DNA from: Microbacterium proteolyticum
GTDB taxonomy: Bacteria > Actinomycetota > Actinomycetes > Actinomycetales > Microbacteriaceae
DNA: 64,000 nucleotides
Direction of reading: 5' to 3'
Assembly: GCF_030818075.1 (NCBI RefSeq)
Contig: NZ_JAUSZZ010000001.1
Span: forward strand, 1,860,001 to 1,924,000
The position numbers and the translations under genes were made by a program. Within the stretch, counting starts at the first letter, position 1; every line of letters begins with the position of its first letter. The notes below the pieces were generated by a model, which saw nothing but the letters and a program-made list of their open reading frames with translations, had not been told where the DNA came from and searched no databases. Shown piece by piece: positions 55,729 to 64,000 of this stretch.

Positions 55729-55884
55729 CGCGGCGCTCCTTCGCATCGTGCGACGCCCGCGTCGGTGCCCGGCGTCGTCATCCCGGTCACGCTATCGAGC
55801 GGCCCCGACGGCAGCCACCTCCGATAGTTGGCATCCGGAATGTGGCGAAACAGGTGATATATCGGGATGCATGGGTGCGTCGAG

Positions 55885-55914
55885 TTGTTGTAACTAATTC
55901 TCACTGAGTAATCT
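55885..55914 (+). promoter_or_regulatory. Promoter of the 6C RNA
   Basis: TTGTTG (55885-55890) and TAATCT (55909-55914) are 18 bp apart in an AT-rich island. Transcription should start near 55921. Confidence 0.75.
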
Positions 55915-55920
55915 GGGCAC

Positions 55921-56030
55921 GCCCGAACATCGCTTCCGGCGCTGCGTCCGGGGGGAGCCCCCCAATATTCCTCCGGCGCATGGCGGCATCCCTCGCCCCC
56001 CACTGACGGGATGCCGCCCCCTTCTTTTTC
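55921..56030 (+). ncRNA. 6C small RNA
   Basis: About 110 nt between its own promoter and terminator. It has two stem-loops, each with six cytosines in the loop, the defining feature of the actinobacterial 6C RNA. In hairpin 1, GCG and CCGGGGGGA (55944-55956, one bulge) pair with TTCCTCCGGCGC-like sequence ending at 55979; CCCCCC is at 55958-55963. In hairpin 2, GGCGGCATCCC (55982-55992) pairs perfectly with GGGATGCCGCC (56008-56018); CCCCCC is at 55996-56001. CCCTTCTTTTT follows as the terminator. In Mycobacterium this RNA also lies beside the tad/ssd region. It is known as a trans-acting regulator; targets here are unknown. Confidence 0.9.
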
Positions 56031-56147
56031 CGCCCTCGCGGCGTGCTCTCCGAGCAATTCCTCCCCAGCCACCTGATCCGGTCGGTGGTCCACCGATTCC
56101 GTGATCCGGCCCGCGCCACGGCCCGCCTTCTCCCTACGGTCGTCGGC

Positions 56148-57131
56148 ATGTCCTCGATCGACCCGGTAGCACCGACCACCGCCGCCCCCACCGCGATGGC
56201 GTGGCGGGATCCGGCGCTGGCGTTCCTCCGTCCGTTCCTCGACGACCCCGCTGTCACCGATCTCTTCATCAACGGTGACAGCGGCCTCTTCGTCGACCGC
56301 GGGGAGGGTGCGCAACGCGTGCCCTCATGGCGCGCGAGCGAGGCCGAGGTGCGCCGGGTCGCCATCCGACTGATCGCGCTCGGCGGGCGCCACCTCGACG
56401 ACGCCTCGCCGTGCGTCGACGTACGCCTGGACCGCGGCGTACGGGTGCACGCCGTTCTCGCGCCCGTCGCAGCGAGGGGCACAACTGTATCGGTGCGCGT
56501 GCCGCGCGGGGACGCCCCCGATCTCGCCGAGCTGGAGCGATCGGGCATGCTCTCCGCGACGCAGCGTGCGCACCTGGAGCGCATGGTGGACCTCCGCGAG
56601 AACCTCCTCGTCACCGGTGCGACCGGTGCGGGGAAGACGACGCTGTTGACCGCCCTGCTCACGCGCGTGCCGACGACGGAGCGCATCATCACCGTCGAAG
56701 AAGTGGCCGAGCTGCGGCCTCGCCACCCGCATCACGTGACGCTCGAGGCCCGCCAGCCCAACATCGAGGGAGCCGGCGGCATCGGGCTCGCCCGGCTCGT
56801 CCGCGAGGCGCTGCGCATGCGGCCCGATCGGTTGATCGTCGGCGAGTGCCGGGGCGAGGAACTGCGAGAACTGCTCATGGCGCTCAACACCGGCCACGAC
56901 GGCGGCGCCGGCACGCTGCACGCGAGCGGCCTGACCGACGTGGCGGCCCGCCTCGAAGCGCTCGGGGCGCTCGCGGGAATGGATGCCGCGGCGACGGCCC
57001 GGCAGACCGCGAGCGCGATCGACGCGGTGGTGCACGTCGAGAGGGTCGGGGGGCGACGGCGGGTGTCCGGCTGGGGACGGCCGGTCGTGCGCGGTGGGCG
57101 GATCGCGATCGAGCCCGGGCTCTGGTCGTGA
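56148..57131 (+). CDS. Tad pilus secretion ATPase (TadA/CpaF family)
   Basis: A 327-residue VirB11-like ATPase that powers assembly of the Flp/Tad pilus. Walker A is GATGAGKTT (about 159-167), the Asp box EEVAELRPRHPHHVTLEARQPN (quoted in part: EEVAELRPRHPH) near 184, Walker B LIVGECRGEE near 228 and the His box NTGHDGGAGTLHA near 246. It lacks the long N-terminal domain of other CpaF proteins, as is typical for actinobacterial forms. A TACGGT hexamer ends 7 nt before the ATG, a possible leaderless start. The CpaE/Ssd-like gene that usually comes first is missing. Confidence 0.92.
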   Translation: MSSIDPVAPTTAAPTAMAWRDPALAFLRPFLDDPAVTDLFINGDSGLFVDRGEGAQRVPSWRASEAEVRRVAIRLIALGGRHLDDASPCVDVRLDRGVRVHAVLAPVAARGTTVSVRVPRGDAPDLAELERSGMLSATQRAHLERMVDLRENLLVTGATGAGKTTLLTALLTRVPTTERIITVEEVAELRPRHPHHVTLEARQPNIEGAGGIGLARLVREALRMRPDRLIVGECRGEELRELLMALNTGHDGGAGTLHASGLTDVAARLEALGALAGMDAAATARQTASAIDAVVHVERVGGRRRVSGWGRPVVRGGRIAIEPGLWS

Positions 57132-58021
57132 GGCGCGGCAGGCGTTCGGTCTCGTCTCGGTCGGATCCGATCGAGACGGTCCTGCGGCTCGCGGTTCTGC
57201 TGTCCGCAGGATTGCCGTCGATGAACGCGTGGACGTACCTCGCCGAAGACGGCGACCCCCTCGCGGCGGCAGCGGCACGTGCCGCGACGGCCGGTGACGA
57301 CGTCGGCGCCGTCCTGGCGACCGGCGGCGACTCCTGGGCCGACATCGCGGCGGTGTGGACCGTGGCGGTCGAGACGGGCGCCCCGCTCGCCGACACTCTG
57401 CGCGCGGTCGGGGCGGCGCTCCGCGACGGCGCCGACGTGACGGCCGACGTGCGCGTCGCCCTTGCGGAGCCCGCGGCCACGGCTCGACTGCTCGGGTGGC
57501 TGCCGCTGCTCGGCGTCCCGCTCGGCTCCGCGCTCGGATTCGACTCGATCGGGATCCTCCTCACCGATCCGAGGGGTGGGGTGTGCCTCGGTGCCGGTGC
57601 GGTTCTCGTTCTCGCGGCGCAGGTATGGACGCGACGCCTTTCGCGTCGGGCCCGGCCCCCGACGGCGGTGCCGGGTCTGCGCGCCGAGTTGTGGGCCGTC
57701 GCCCTGTCAGCTGGGACGTCTCCCGACCGCACGCGCACCCTGGTGGATGCCGCGATGCCTGCGGCCGCCTCGGCGGAGTCTCCGGATGACGCTGCACGAA
57801 CGGTCGCGTTCGCGCAACGGGCGGGTGTGCCTGCGGCCGAGCTGCTCCGGGCCGATGCCTGGCTCGCCCGGCACCGCGCACGAACCGACGGGCGTACCGC
57901 GGCGGCACGGCTGTCCACGCGCCTGCTGCTGCCGCTGGGGGTCTGCACACTCCCCGCCTTCCTGCTTCTCGGCGTCGCACCGATGATTCTCGGAATCCTC
58001 CGAACGGGGGCGCTGCCGTGA
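57128..58021 (+). CDS. Tad pilus membrane platform protein (TadB/TadC-like)
   Basis: A 297-residue membrane protein with a T2SSF-like region. After a short basic N terminus come LRLAVLLSAGLPSMNAWTYLAEDG and a cytoplasmic segment (VWTVAVETGAPLADTLRAVG), then paired helices near 115-165 and a C-terminal helix pair (LLLPLGVCTLPAFLLLGVAPMILGI). A single gene here appears to replace the separate TadB and TadC of other species. GTG 57128 overlaps the ATPase stop. Confidence 0.85.
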   Translation: MRRGRRSVSSRSDPIETVLRLAVLLSAGLPSMNAWTYLAEDGDPLAAAAARAATAGDDVGAVLATGGDSWADIAAVWTVAVETGAPLADTLRAVGAALRDGADVTADVRVALAEPAATARLLGWLPLLGVPLGSALGFDSIGILLTDPRGGVCLGAGAVLVLAAQVWTRRLSRRARPPTAVPGLRAELWAVALSAGTSPDRTRTLVDAAMPAAASAESPDDAARTVAFAQRAGVPAAELLRADAWLARHRARTDGRTAAARLSTRLLLPLGVCTLPAFLLLGVAPMILGILRTGALP

Positions 58022-58104
58022 TCTCGGCCGCCCCGCCCTCGCCACGCCTGCACGCCTCGTTCCTGCTCCCTCGACACACTCACCTCATATACATAGGAGT
58101 CCTC

Positions 58105-58341
58105 ATGTCCGCTTTCGCATCCTTCTTCCGCCCCGTCGGCACGACGCCCGGCCTGCCGCCGCTGACGACCGCCCGCGCCGGCGCGCTCTTTCTCGACGAC
58201 CGTGGCGCGGCGACGGCCGAGTACGCGATCGCGACGATGGCGGCCGCCGCCTTCGCCGGGCTGCTGGTCGTCATCATGCGCAGCGACGAGGTGCGCGGCA
58301 TCCTCACCGACCTCGTTCGTCGCGCGCTGACCGTGCAATGA
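58105..58341 (+). CDS. DUF4244 protein, probable Flp pilin
   Basis: A 78-residue protein with DDRGAATAEYAIATMAAAAFAGLLVVIM near residue 33: a charged stretch, a TAEYA motif and one long helix, the layout of Flp-type pilins in actinobacterial tad loci. ATG 58105 has AGGAG 6 nt upstream; the open frame before it is non-coding in character. It overlaps the next gene by ATGA. Confidence 0.85.
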   Translation: MSAFASFFRPVGTTPGLPPLTTARAGALFLDDRGAATAEYAIATMAAAAFAGLLVVIMRSDEVRGILTDLVRRALTVQ

Positions 58342-58667
58342 TCCGGCGGGTACTCGACGACCGGGGCGCGGTCACCGCGGAGTTCGCAGTCGCGGTTCCG
58401 GCCGTCCTCGTCGTCCTGACTCTCGGCGTCGGGGTCCTGGGCTCGGCGGCCGCGACCGTGCGGCTGCAGCATGCCGCGACCGAAGCCGCGCGCCTCGTCG
58501 GTCGTGGCGACGACGCGGCGCTCGCCCCGCTGACGGGGAGCGGCGCGACGGCGTCGATGGATCGTCGGGACGGGCTCGTGTGCGTGTCGGCTTCCGCGGC
58601 GGTGCCCGGGCCGCTCCCTCTCCCGCCCGTGACCGCGAGCGCTTGCGCGCTCGACGGAGGCCGTTGA
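58338..58667 (+). CDS. TadE-family pilus minor protein
   Basis: A 109-residue protein with DDRGAVTAEFAVAVPAVLVVLTLG at about 7-30, the TadE-type prepilin-like motif in which E is the position-5 glutamate. After the helix comes an alanine-rich domain (VRLQHAATEAARLVGRGDD) with two cysteines. Its start overlaps the preceding stop and its stop overlaps the next start (TGATG). Confidence 0.88.
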   Translation: MIRRVLDDRGAVTAEFAVAVPAVLVVLTLGVGVLGSAAATVRLQHAATEAARLVGRGDDAALAPLTGSGATASMDRRDGLVCVSASAAVPGPLPLPPVTASACALDGGR

Positions 58668-58996
58668 TGGCGGGGACCGTCGCCACCGTCGGCGTCGTCG
58701 CCGCGCTGGCGGCTGTCACCGTCTCGCTCGCGGTCGTCGGCGGCGCGGTCGTCGAGGCCCGGCGCGTGGCCGGTGTGGCGGACGCGGCCGCCCTCGCCGC
58801 CGCGGACGCGGCGAGCGGTGCGGTGTCCGGTTCGCCCTGCGAACGCGCGGATCAGGTCGCTGAGGTGAGTGGACTGCGCGTGGACACGTGCGAGATGGAG
58901 GGGCTGATCGCGACCATCACCGTCGGCGGGGCGTACGGTGGAATTCCGCTCGATGCGCGCTCGCGGGCCGGACCTCCGGATGCGACCGCCCCGTGA
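58667..58996 (+). CDS. Rv3654c-like TadE/TadG-type protein
   Basis: A 109-residue protein with one N-terminal helix (TVATVGVVAALAAVTVSLAVVGGAVVEARR) and the following motif VAGVADAAALAAADAASG typical of the TadG-like group, then two cysteines (in GSPCERAD and VDTCEMEG). It is the last gene of the tad cluster, which ends 60 bp before topA. ATG 58667 is coupled to the previous gene. Confidence 0.85.
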   Translation: MAGTVATVGVVAALAAVTVSLAVVGGAVVEARRVAGVADAAALAAADAASGAVSGSPCERADQVAEVSGLRVDTCEMEGLIATITVGGAYGGIPLDARSRAGPPDATAP

Positions 58997-59056
58997 GGCC
59001 TCCCTGAACCCGAACAGGGAGGCGTGTGTATGGTGTGCATCGAAGAAAGGACCCCA

Positions 59057-61987
59057 GTGGCAAACGGCAAGAAGCTCGTCATCGTCGAGTCTCCGACGAA
59101 GATGAAGTCGATCCAGGGATACCTCGGCGACGAGTACGAAGTGCTCAGCTCGGTCGGGCACATCCGCGATCTCGCATCCAAGAAGGAGATCCCGGCCGAC
59201 AAGAAGGCGGCGTACGGAAAATACTCCATCGACGTCGAGAACGACTTCGACCCCTTCTATGTGGTGAACGACCGCAAGACCAAGACGGTCGCCGAGCTCA
59301 AGCGCGCGCTCAAGGGTGCCGATGAAGTCCTGCTGGCCACTGATGGCGACCGCGAGGGCGAGGCCATCGCCTGGCACCTGCGGGAGGTCCTCAAGCCCAA
59401 GGTTCCCGTGCGCCGCATGGTGTTCCACGAGATCACCAAGGACGCCATCCGCGATGCGGTGAACCACACGCGCGACCTGGACGAGTCGCTCGTCGACGCG
59501 CAGGAGACCCGCCGCGTGCTCGACCGCCTCTACGGCTGGGATGTCTCCCCGGTCCTGTGGCGCAAGGTCGGCTCGGGGCGCGAGGGCACCGCGCTCAGCG
59601 CCGGCCGCGTGCAGTCCGCCGCGACCCGGATGGTCGTCGAGCGCGAGCGCGAACGCATGGCGTTCGTCTCGGCCTCCTACTGGGACGTCGAGGCCCTCGC
59701 CTCGCGGGCCGGCTCGTCCTTCACCACCCGCCTGAACCGTCTCGACGGCGCCCCCATCGCCCGCGGCGGCGACTACGACGACAACGGTCAGCTGAAGAAG
59801 GCCGTCGTCGTGCTCGACGAAGCCCAGGCGCGCGAGCTCGCGGCGGCCATCACCGCGGCCGGGCGTGCCACCGTGGCCAAGGTCGAGGCCAAGCCGGGCA
59901 CGCGCAGCCCCCGTGCACCTTTCACGACCTCCACGATGCAGCAGGAGGCCGGTCGCAAGCTCTCGATGAGCGCCAAGCACGCCATGGGCGTCGCGCAGCG
60001 GCTCTACGAGAAGGGTTTCATCACCTATATGCGTACCGACTCGGTCGCCCTCTCGGGTCAGGCCGTCTCGGCGGCACGCGCGCAGGCGGTGGCGCTGTAC
60101 GGCGACAAGGCCGTGCCCGCCAACCCGCGTGTGTACAAGAGCAAGTCGAAGAACGCGCAGGAGGCCCACGAGGCCATCCGTCCCTCCGGCGACACCTTCC
60201 GCACGCCGGCGTCGTTGGCGTCCTCGCTCGACCGCGACGAGCAGAAGCTCTACGACCTGATCTGGAAGCGCACCGTCGCCAGTCAGATGGCGGATGCCAA
60301 GTACGAGACGACGACGGTCACCCTCACCGTGGACGCGGCGGAACGGGTCGCGGAGTTCACGGCATCCGGAACCGTCTACACGTTCAAGGGCTTCCTCGAG
60401 GCGTACGAAGAGGGCGCCGACGAGAAGCGCAACGACGACGACGCCGACCAGTCGCTGCCGGCCGTCTCGGTGGGCGACGAGCTCGCTGTCAGCGAGGTCG
60501 AGCCGAAGGGCCACAGCACCTCGCCGAAGCCCCGTTACACCGAGGCCAGCCTGGTGAAGGCCCTCGAAGAGAAGGGCATCGGCCGGCCCTCGACGTTCGC
60601 CAGCATCATCGGTGTGATCCTCGACCGCGGGTACGTCACCAAACGCGGTCAGGCCCTCGTGCCGAGCTGGCTCGCCTTCAGCGTGGTGCGACTGCTCGAG
60701 GAGCACTTCGCCGACCTCGTCGACTACGACTTCACGGCAGCGCTCGAAGACGACCTCGACGCGATCGCCCGTGGTGAGCAGCGCCGCACGGAGTGGTTGA
60801 AGTCGTTCTACTTCGGCTCCGAGAAGCAGGTGGGCCTGCGCCACATCGTCGACAACCTCGGCGAGATCGACGCACGCGAGCTGAACTCCACGCGCATCAC
60901 CGACACCGCGACCCTGCGCTTCGGAAAATACGGGCCGTACCTCGAGGTGAACACCCCCGGGGCCGACGCCGAGGCGAAGCCGCGCATCGTGAACATCCCG
61001 GAAGATCTCGCGCCCGACGAGCTCACCCCCGAGAAGGCGCAGGAGCTCATCGACGCACCGGTGGCCGGCGACCGGGTGCTGGGAGAGAATCCCGACAACG
61101 GCAAGCTCGTCGTCGTGAAGGACGGCCGCTTCGGCCCCTACGTGCAAGAGGTGGATGCCGAAGAGCCCGACGAGGTCGATCAGGTCACCGGCGAGGTGGT
61201 GGAGCAGCCCAAGAAGCGGGGGGCCAAGGCCGCCGCGGCGCCCAAGCCGCGCACCGCGTCGCTGTTCCGCTCGATGTCGGTCGACACGATCGATCTCGGT
61301 ACCGCCCTTCAGCTGCTGTCATTGCCTCGGATCGTCGGCGCCGACCCCGCGACCGGGGAAGAGATCACCGCGCAGAACGGACGGTTCGGTCCCTATCTCA
61401 AGAAGGGCACCGATTCGCGCTCGCTCGACAACGAGCAGCAGATCTTCGACATCACCCTGGATGAGGCGGTCGCGAAGTACGCCGAACCCAAGTACGGTGC
61501 ACGCCGTGCCTCGAGTGCACTGAAGGAGTTCGACGCCGACCCGGTGAGCGGCAAGCCCCTCCGGCTCAAGGACGGACGCTTCGGCCCGTACGTGACCGAC
61601 GGCGAGACCAACGCCACGGTCCCGCGCGGCGAGAACGCCCTGGAGATCACCTTCGAGCGTGCCGTCGAGCTGATCGCCGACAAGCGTGCGAAGGGCCCCG
61701 CGCCCAAGAAGGCGACCACGGCGCGCAAGACCACGGCGGCGAAGCCGGCGGCGGCGAAGACCACCGCGGCGAAGACGACCGCGGCGAAGACGACGGCGGC
61801 GAAGACGACGGCGAAGACCACCGCGACGAGGACGCCGGCAGCCCGGACCACCGCGACCAAGACGGCCGCGGCCAAGACCACTGCCACGACGGCTGCGGCG
61901 ACGAAGACCGCCGCAGCGAAGACCGCCGCAGCGCCGGCTTCCGCGAGCACCTCGACCACGCGCAAGGCGCCGGCGAAGAAGTCGTGA
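59057..61987 (+). CDS. topA: DNA topoisomerase I
   Basis: A 976-residue type IA topoisomerase that relaxes negative supercoils. The Toprim domain runs from KKLVIVESPTKMKSIQGYL to ATDGDREGEAIAWHL, and the active tyrosine is in TYMRTDSVAL (about residue 326). The C-terminal domain is the actinobacterial type without zinc fingers, with repeated FGPY motifs (RFGPYVQEV, RFGPYLKKG, RFGPYVTDG). The last 100 residues are Lys/Ala/Thr-rich repeats (AAKTT), a flexible DNA-binding tail known in mycobacterial and other actinobacterial TopA. GTG 59057 has GAAAGGA upstream; an earlier GTG at 59024 lacks one. tmk overlaps its stop. Confidence 0.97.
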   Translation: MANGKKLVIVESPTKMKSIQGYLGDEYEVLSSVGHIRDLASKKEIPADKKAAYGKYSIDVENDFDPFYVVNDRKTKTVAELKRALKGADEVLLATDGDREGEAIAWHLREVLKPKVPVRRMVFHEITKDAIRDAVNHTRDLDESLVDAQETRRVLDRLYGWDVSPVLWRKVGSGREGTALSAGRVQSAATRMVVERERERMAFVSASYWDVEALASRAGSSFTTRLNRLDGAPIARGGDYDDNGQLKKAVVVLDEAQARELAAAITAAGRATVAKVEAKPGTRSPRAPFTTSTMQQEAGRKLSMSAKHAMGVAQRLYEKGFITYMRTDSVALSGQAVSAARAQAVALYGDKAVPANPRVYKSKSKNAQEAHEAIRPSGDTFRTPASLASSLDRDEQKLYDLIWKRTVASQMADAKYETTTVTLTVDAAERVAEFTASGTVYTFKGFLEAYEEGADEKRNDDDADQSLPAVSVGDELAVSEVEPKGHSTSPKPRYTEASLVKALEEKGIGRPSTFASIIGVILDRGYVTKRGQALVPSWLAFSVVRLLEEHFADLVDYDFTAALEDDLDAIARGEQRRTEWLKSFYFGSEKQVGLRHIVDNLGEIDARELNSTRITDTATLRFGKYGPYLEVNTPGADAEAKPRIVNIPEDLAPDELTPEKAQELIDAPVAGDRVLGENPDNGKLVVVKDGRFGPYVQEVDAEEPDEVDQVTGEVVEQPKKRGAKAAAAPKPRTASLFRSMSVDTIDLGTALQLLSLPRIVGADPATGEEITAQNGRFGPYLKKGTDSRSLDNEQQIFDITLDEAVAKYAEPKYGARRASSALKEFDADPVSGKPLRLKDGRFGPYVTDGETNATVPRGENALEITFERAVELIADKRAKGPAPKKATTARKTTAAKPAAAKTTAAKTTAAKTTAAKTTAKTTATRTPAARTTATKTAAAKTTATTAAATKTAAAKTAAAPASASTSTTRKAPAKKS

Positions 61988-62658
61988 CCGATCACCTCGC
62001 CCGGCCGCTGCACCTCCCACGGGCGGCGGCGGCCGGGGGGCCGGGGCTGTTCATCACCTTCGAGGGCGGCGACGGGGCGGGGAAGACCACCCAGGCCACG
62101 CTGCTCGAGCAGTGGGTGACGGCGCGGGGCCGCGCGGTCGTCCGCACGCGCGAGCCCGGCGGTACCGAGGTCGGGGTGCGCATCCGCGACATCGTCCTGC
62201 ATCACCGCGGCCACATCGACCCCCGCGCTGAGGCGCTGCTCTACGCAGCGGATCGCGCGCATCACATCGCGACGTACGTGCGCCCGGCTGTCGCGCGCGG
62301 CGACGTCGTCATCCAGGACCGGTATCTCGATTCGTCCGTCGCCTACCAGGGCGCGGGGCGTGTTCTGGATGCCGACGACGTGCGCGCGCTGTCGCTCTGG
62401 GCGACCGATGGGCTGCTTCCGGACCTGACGGTGCTGCTCGATCTCGATCCGGCCGCAGCGCGGCGCCGCCTGGACGCGGACGAAAAGCCGTTCGACCGCC
62501 TCGAGGCCGAGAAGGAGGAGTTCCACGCGCGCGTGCGTGCCGGCTTCCTCGCCCTCGCCGACGCTGAACCCGAGCGCTTCCTCGTTCTCGATGCGGAAGC
62601 GGCCCCCGACGACCTCGCCGCACGTGTGCGCGAAGCCGTCGCCCACCGCCTCGACTGA
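61984..62658 (+). CDS. tmk: Thymidylate kinase
   Basis: A 224-residue kinase converting dTMP to dTDP. The P-loop FEGGDGAGKTTQ is at about 22-33, the DR motif in IQDRYLDSSVAYQGAGR near 103, and the lid region RLDADEKPFDRLE near 162. GTG 61984 overlaps the topA stop (GTGA). The last eight codons and stop are repeated immediately after the gene (see 62634-62709). Confidence 0.95.
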   Translation: MTDHLARPLHLPRAAAAGGPGLFITFEGGDGAGKTTQATLLEQWVTARGRAVVRTREPGGTEVGVRIRDIVLHHRGHIDPRAEALLYAADRAHHIATYVRPAVARGDVVIQDRYLDSSVAYQGAGRVLDADDVRALSLWATDGLLPDLTVLLDLDPAAARRRLDADEKPFDRLEAEKEEFHARVRAGFLALADAEPERFLVLDAEAAPDDLAARVREAVAHRLD

Positions 62659-62709
62659 CCCGCGCACGCGCAGCCGTCGCCCACCGCCTCGACTGACCCG
62701 CGCACGCGC
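62634..62709 (+). repeat. 38-bp perfect tandem duplication of the tmk 3' end
   Basis: Bases 62634-62671 (AGCCGTCGCCCACCGCC... to ...CACGCGC), which contain the last eight tmk codons and TGA, are repeated exactly at 62672-62709. The copy lies wholly after the real stop. It looks recent because no base differs. Confidence 0.95.
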
Positions 62710-62760
62710 GGCCCGGGCGATGCACAGTCGACCGCCAGCAGCGGTGTCCGACGCCCCGAT

Positions 62761-62766
62761 TAGGCT
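62761..62766 (+). promoter_or_regulatory. -10 box of a leaderless promoter for holB
   Basis: TAGGCT ends 6 nt before the ATG at 62773. Confidence 0.65.
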
Positions 62767-62772
62767 GGGCCC

Positions 62773-63951
62773 ATGTCCGTCGCCCTCGATCCGTCCCCGT
62801 CGGCCGCCGGCACGGCACCGTTCCCATGGGATGCCGTGTGGGGGCAGGACGAGGCCGTCGAGACGTTGCGCGCCGCGGCATCCGATCCCGCCGCCCTCGC
62901 ACACGCGTGGCTGATCACAGGGCCTCCGGGGTCGGGGCGATCCACCCTCGCGTACGCCTTCGCGGCTGCCCTGATCGCCGACCCGGGAGATGAACGCGCC
63001 CAGCAGCAGGTGCTCGCGCGCACGCACCCCGATCTGACCGCTCTGCGGACCGAGCAGGTCGTCATCCGCATCGACGAGGCGCGTCGTCTCGTCGAGCGGG
63101 CGTCGTTCGCCCCCTCGCTCGGCCGTCACCGCGTGATCGTGGTCGAAGACGCCGATCGCATGGCCGAGCGCACCTCGAACGTGCTGCTGAAAGCCCTCGA
63201 AGAGCCACCCGAGAAGACGGTCTGGGTGCTGTGCGCGCCGAGCGACGCCGACCTGCTCCCCACCATCCGCTCGCGGGTGCGGGTGCTACGGCTGCGCGAG
63301 CCGACCGTCGCCGACGTGGCGGCGCTGATCGTGGAGCGCACCGGGGTCGCCGCGGAGGTCGCCGAGGAGTCGGCGCGCCATGCGCAGCGTCACATCGGCA
63401 TGGCGCAGCGTCTCGCGACCGACGACGACGCGCGCGCCCGCCGGGCCGAGACCCTCGACGCCGTGCTCGCCGTACGGGGGATCGGCGACGCCGTCGACGT
63501 CGCCGGTCGCATCGTGCGTCTCGCGACGGACGACGCCAAGGCCCTCACCGCCACGCGTGACGAGGAGGAGCGCCGCGCGCTGTTGCGCATGCTCGGCGTC
63601 GCCGAAGGTGCCGCCGTCCCGCCGTCGGTGCGTGGCCAGGTCAACGCGCTCGAAGACGACCAGAAGCGCCGCGCCACGCGCAGCCTGCGCGACGGCATCG
63701 ATCGCGTGCTCACCGACCTGCAATCGCTGTTCCGCGACGTGGTGATGATCCAGTACGGTCGCGAGTCCGACCTGGTCAACGGCGAGCGGATCGATGCCCT
63801 CCGTGCTCTGGCGGCCGAGTGGACGCCTGCGCGCACGCTCGGCGTGCTCGATCGCATCTCGGTGACGCGCCGCAACCTCGAGCAGAACGCCGCCCCGCTG
63901 CTGGCACTCGAGAGTCTCATGATCACCGTCGCGAACGGTTCCGCGCCGTGA
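62773..63951 (+). CDS. holB: DNA polymerase III subunit delta-prime
   Basis: A 392-residue clamp-loader subunit. The AAA+ domain has WGQDEAVETLRAAASDP, a P-loop-like GPPGSGRST (about 57-65, with R in place of the usual K), VVEDADRMAERTSNVLLKALEEPP (quoted in part) and the SRC-like SRVRVLRL. The zinc cysteines found in many family members are missing. Domain III (DRVLTDLQSLFRDVVMIQYG) is present. A leaderless start is likely. The gene at the right edge overlaps its stop. Confidence 0.95.
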   Translation: MSVALDPSPSAAGTAPFPWDAVWGQDEAVETLRAAASDPAALAHAWLITGPPGSGRSTLAYAFAAALIADPGDERAQQQVLARTHPDLTALRTEQVVIRIDEARRLVERASFAPSLGRHRVIVVEDADRMAERTSNVLLKALEEPPEKTVWVLCAPSDADLLPTIRSRVRVLRLREPTVADVAALIVERTGVAAEVAEESARHAQRHIGMAQRLATDDDARARRAETLDAVLAVRGIGDAVDVAGRIVRLATDDAKALTATRDEEERRALLRMLGVAEGAAVPPSVRGQVNALEDDQKRRATRSLRDGIDRVLTDLQSLFRDVVMIQYGRESDLVNGERIDALRALAAEWTPARTLGVLDRISVTRRNLEQNAAPLLALESLMITVANGSAP

Positions 63952-64000
63952 GCCTTCGTCGTCGCGTGACCGCGGCGGTTGCCGGGCTGACGGGCCTCGC
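63948..64000 (+). CDS. Start of an unidentified gene, probably exported product
   Basis: GTG 63948 overlaps the holB stop. Only 17 codons are seen, beginning MSLRRRVTAAVAGLTG, which looks like the start of a signal peptide. Actinobacterial holB is often followed by an alpha/beta-hydrolase peptidase gene, which would fit, but the sequence does not show it. Confidence 0.5.
   Translation, partial: MSLRRRVTAAVAGLTGL

Overview
The window is high-GC, densely packed actinobacterial chromosome, most likely Microbacterium or a close relative in Microbacteriaceae. The support is the coding style (frequent GTG starts and GTGA/ATGA stop-start overlaps), the core gene neighbourhoods (dnaX-recR, lysC-asd, topA-tmk-holB), an actinobacterial tad pilus locus, a small SRP RNA, a 6C RNA, and LAxTG-type cell-wall sorting signals. 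The species call is inference; no database was searched.

Layout. 1-1.4 kb: tail of a moxR/DUF58 locus (minus strand). 1.5-10.3 kb: a sugar locus with a ROK kinase, a ROK repressor, a promoter with an overlapping dyad, an ABC importer (binding lipoprotein and two permeases) and a GH38 alpha-mannosidase, which together suggest uptake and breakdown of alpha-mannosides. 10.4-11.7 kb: an intact IS30-family element. 11.8-18.3 kb: a copper amine oxidase with a Cys/His-rich tail, two APC permeases and an IclR-type regulator, probably for amine catabolism. 18.37 kb: SRP RNA. 18.6-24.0 kb: a LacI-type repressor divergent from an frc-like fructose importer and PfkB kinase operon, with two copies of a matching operator. 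24.4-27.8 kb: pta-ackA. 27.9-31.3 kb: beta-phosphoglucomutase-like HAD protein and a GH65 phosphorylase. 31.7-41.8 kb: housekeeping genes dnaX, recR, thrE-like exporter, lysC (with an internal beta-subunit start), asd, mqo and tdk. 42.2-45.7 kb: galE, a GntR-type regulator, a siderophore-interacting protein and a HAD hydrolase. 46.1 kb: tRNA-Pro(CGG). 46.4-53.4 kb: cell-envelope genes (thioester-type surface protein, metallophosphoesterase, PASTA penicillin-binding protein, second LAxTG protein) plus DUF4177 and RidA. 53.8-55.7 kb: acetyl-CoA synthetase broken by two single-base insertions in G runs. 55.9 kb: 6C RNA. 56.1-59.0 kb: tad pilus genes. 59.1-64 kb: topA, tmk, holB and the start of another gene.

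Recurring themes. Five genes (pta, dnaX, mqo, galE, holB) have a TANNNT hexamer ending exactly 6 nt before the start codon, and pbp has 7 nt, which is the geometry of leaderless transcripts. GC-rich intergenic regions carry young-looking duplications: a 38-bp repeat of the tmk tail, a copy of a permease 3' end, paired hairpin repeats before dnaX and a 22/25/29-bp array before galE. The heptamer GGATGCC/GGCATCC is strikingly common. I did not find a convincing wholly new multi-gene system; the most interesting items are the regulatory RNAs, operators and leaderless starts, the acs frameshifts and the thioester surface protein.
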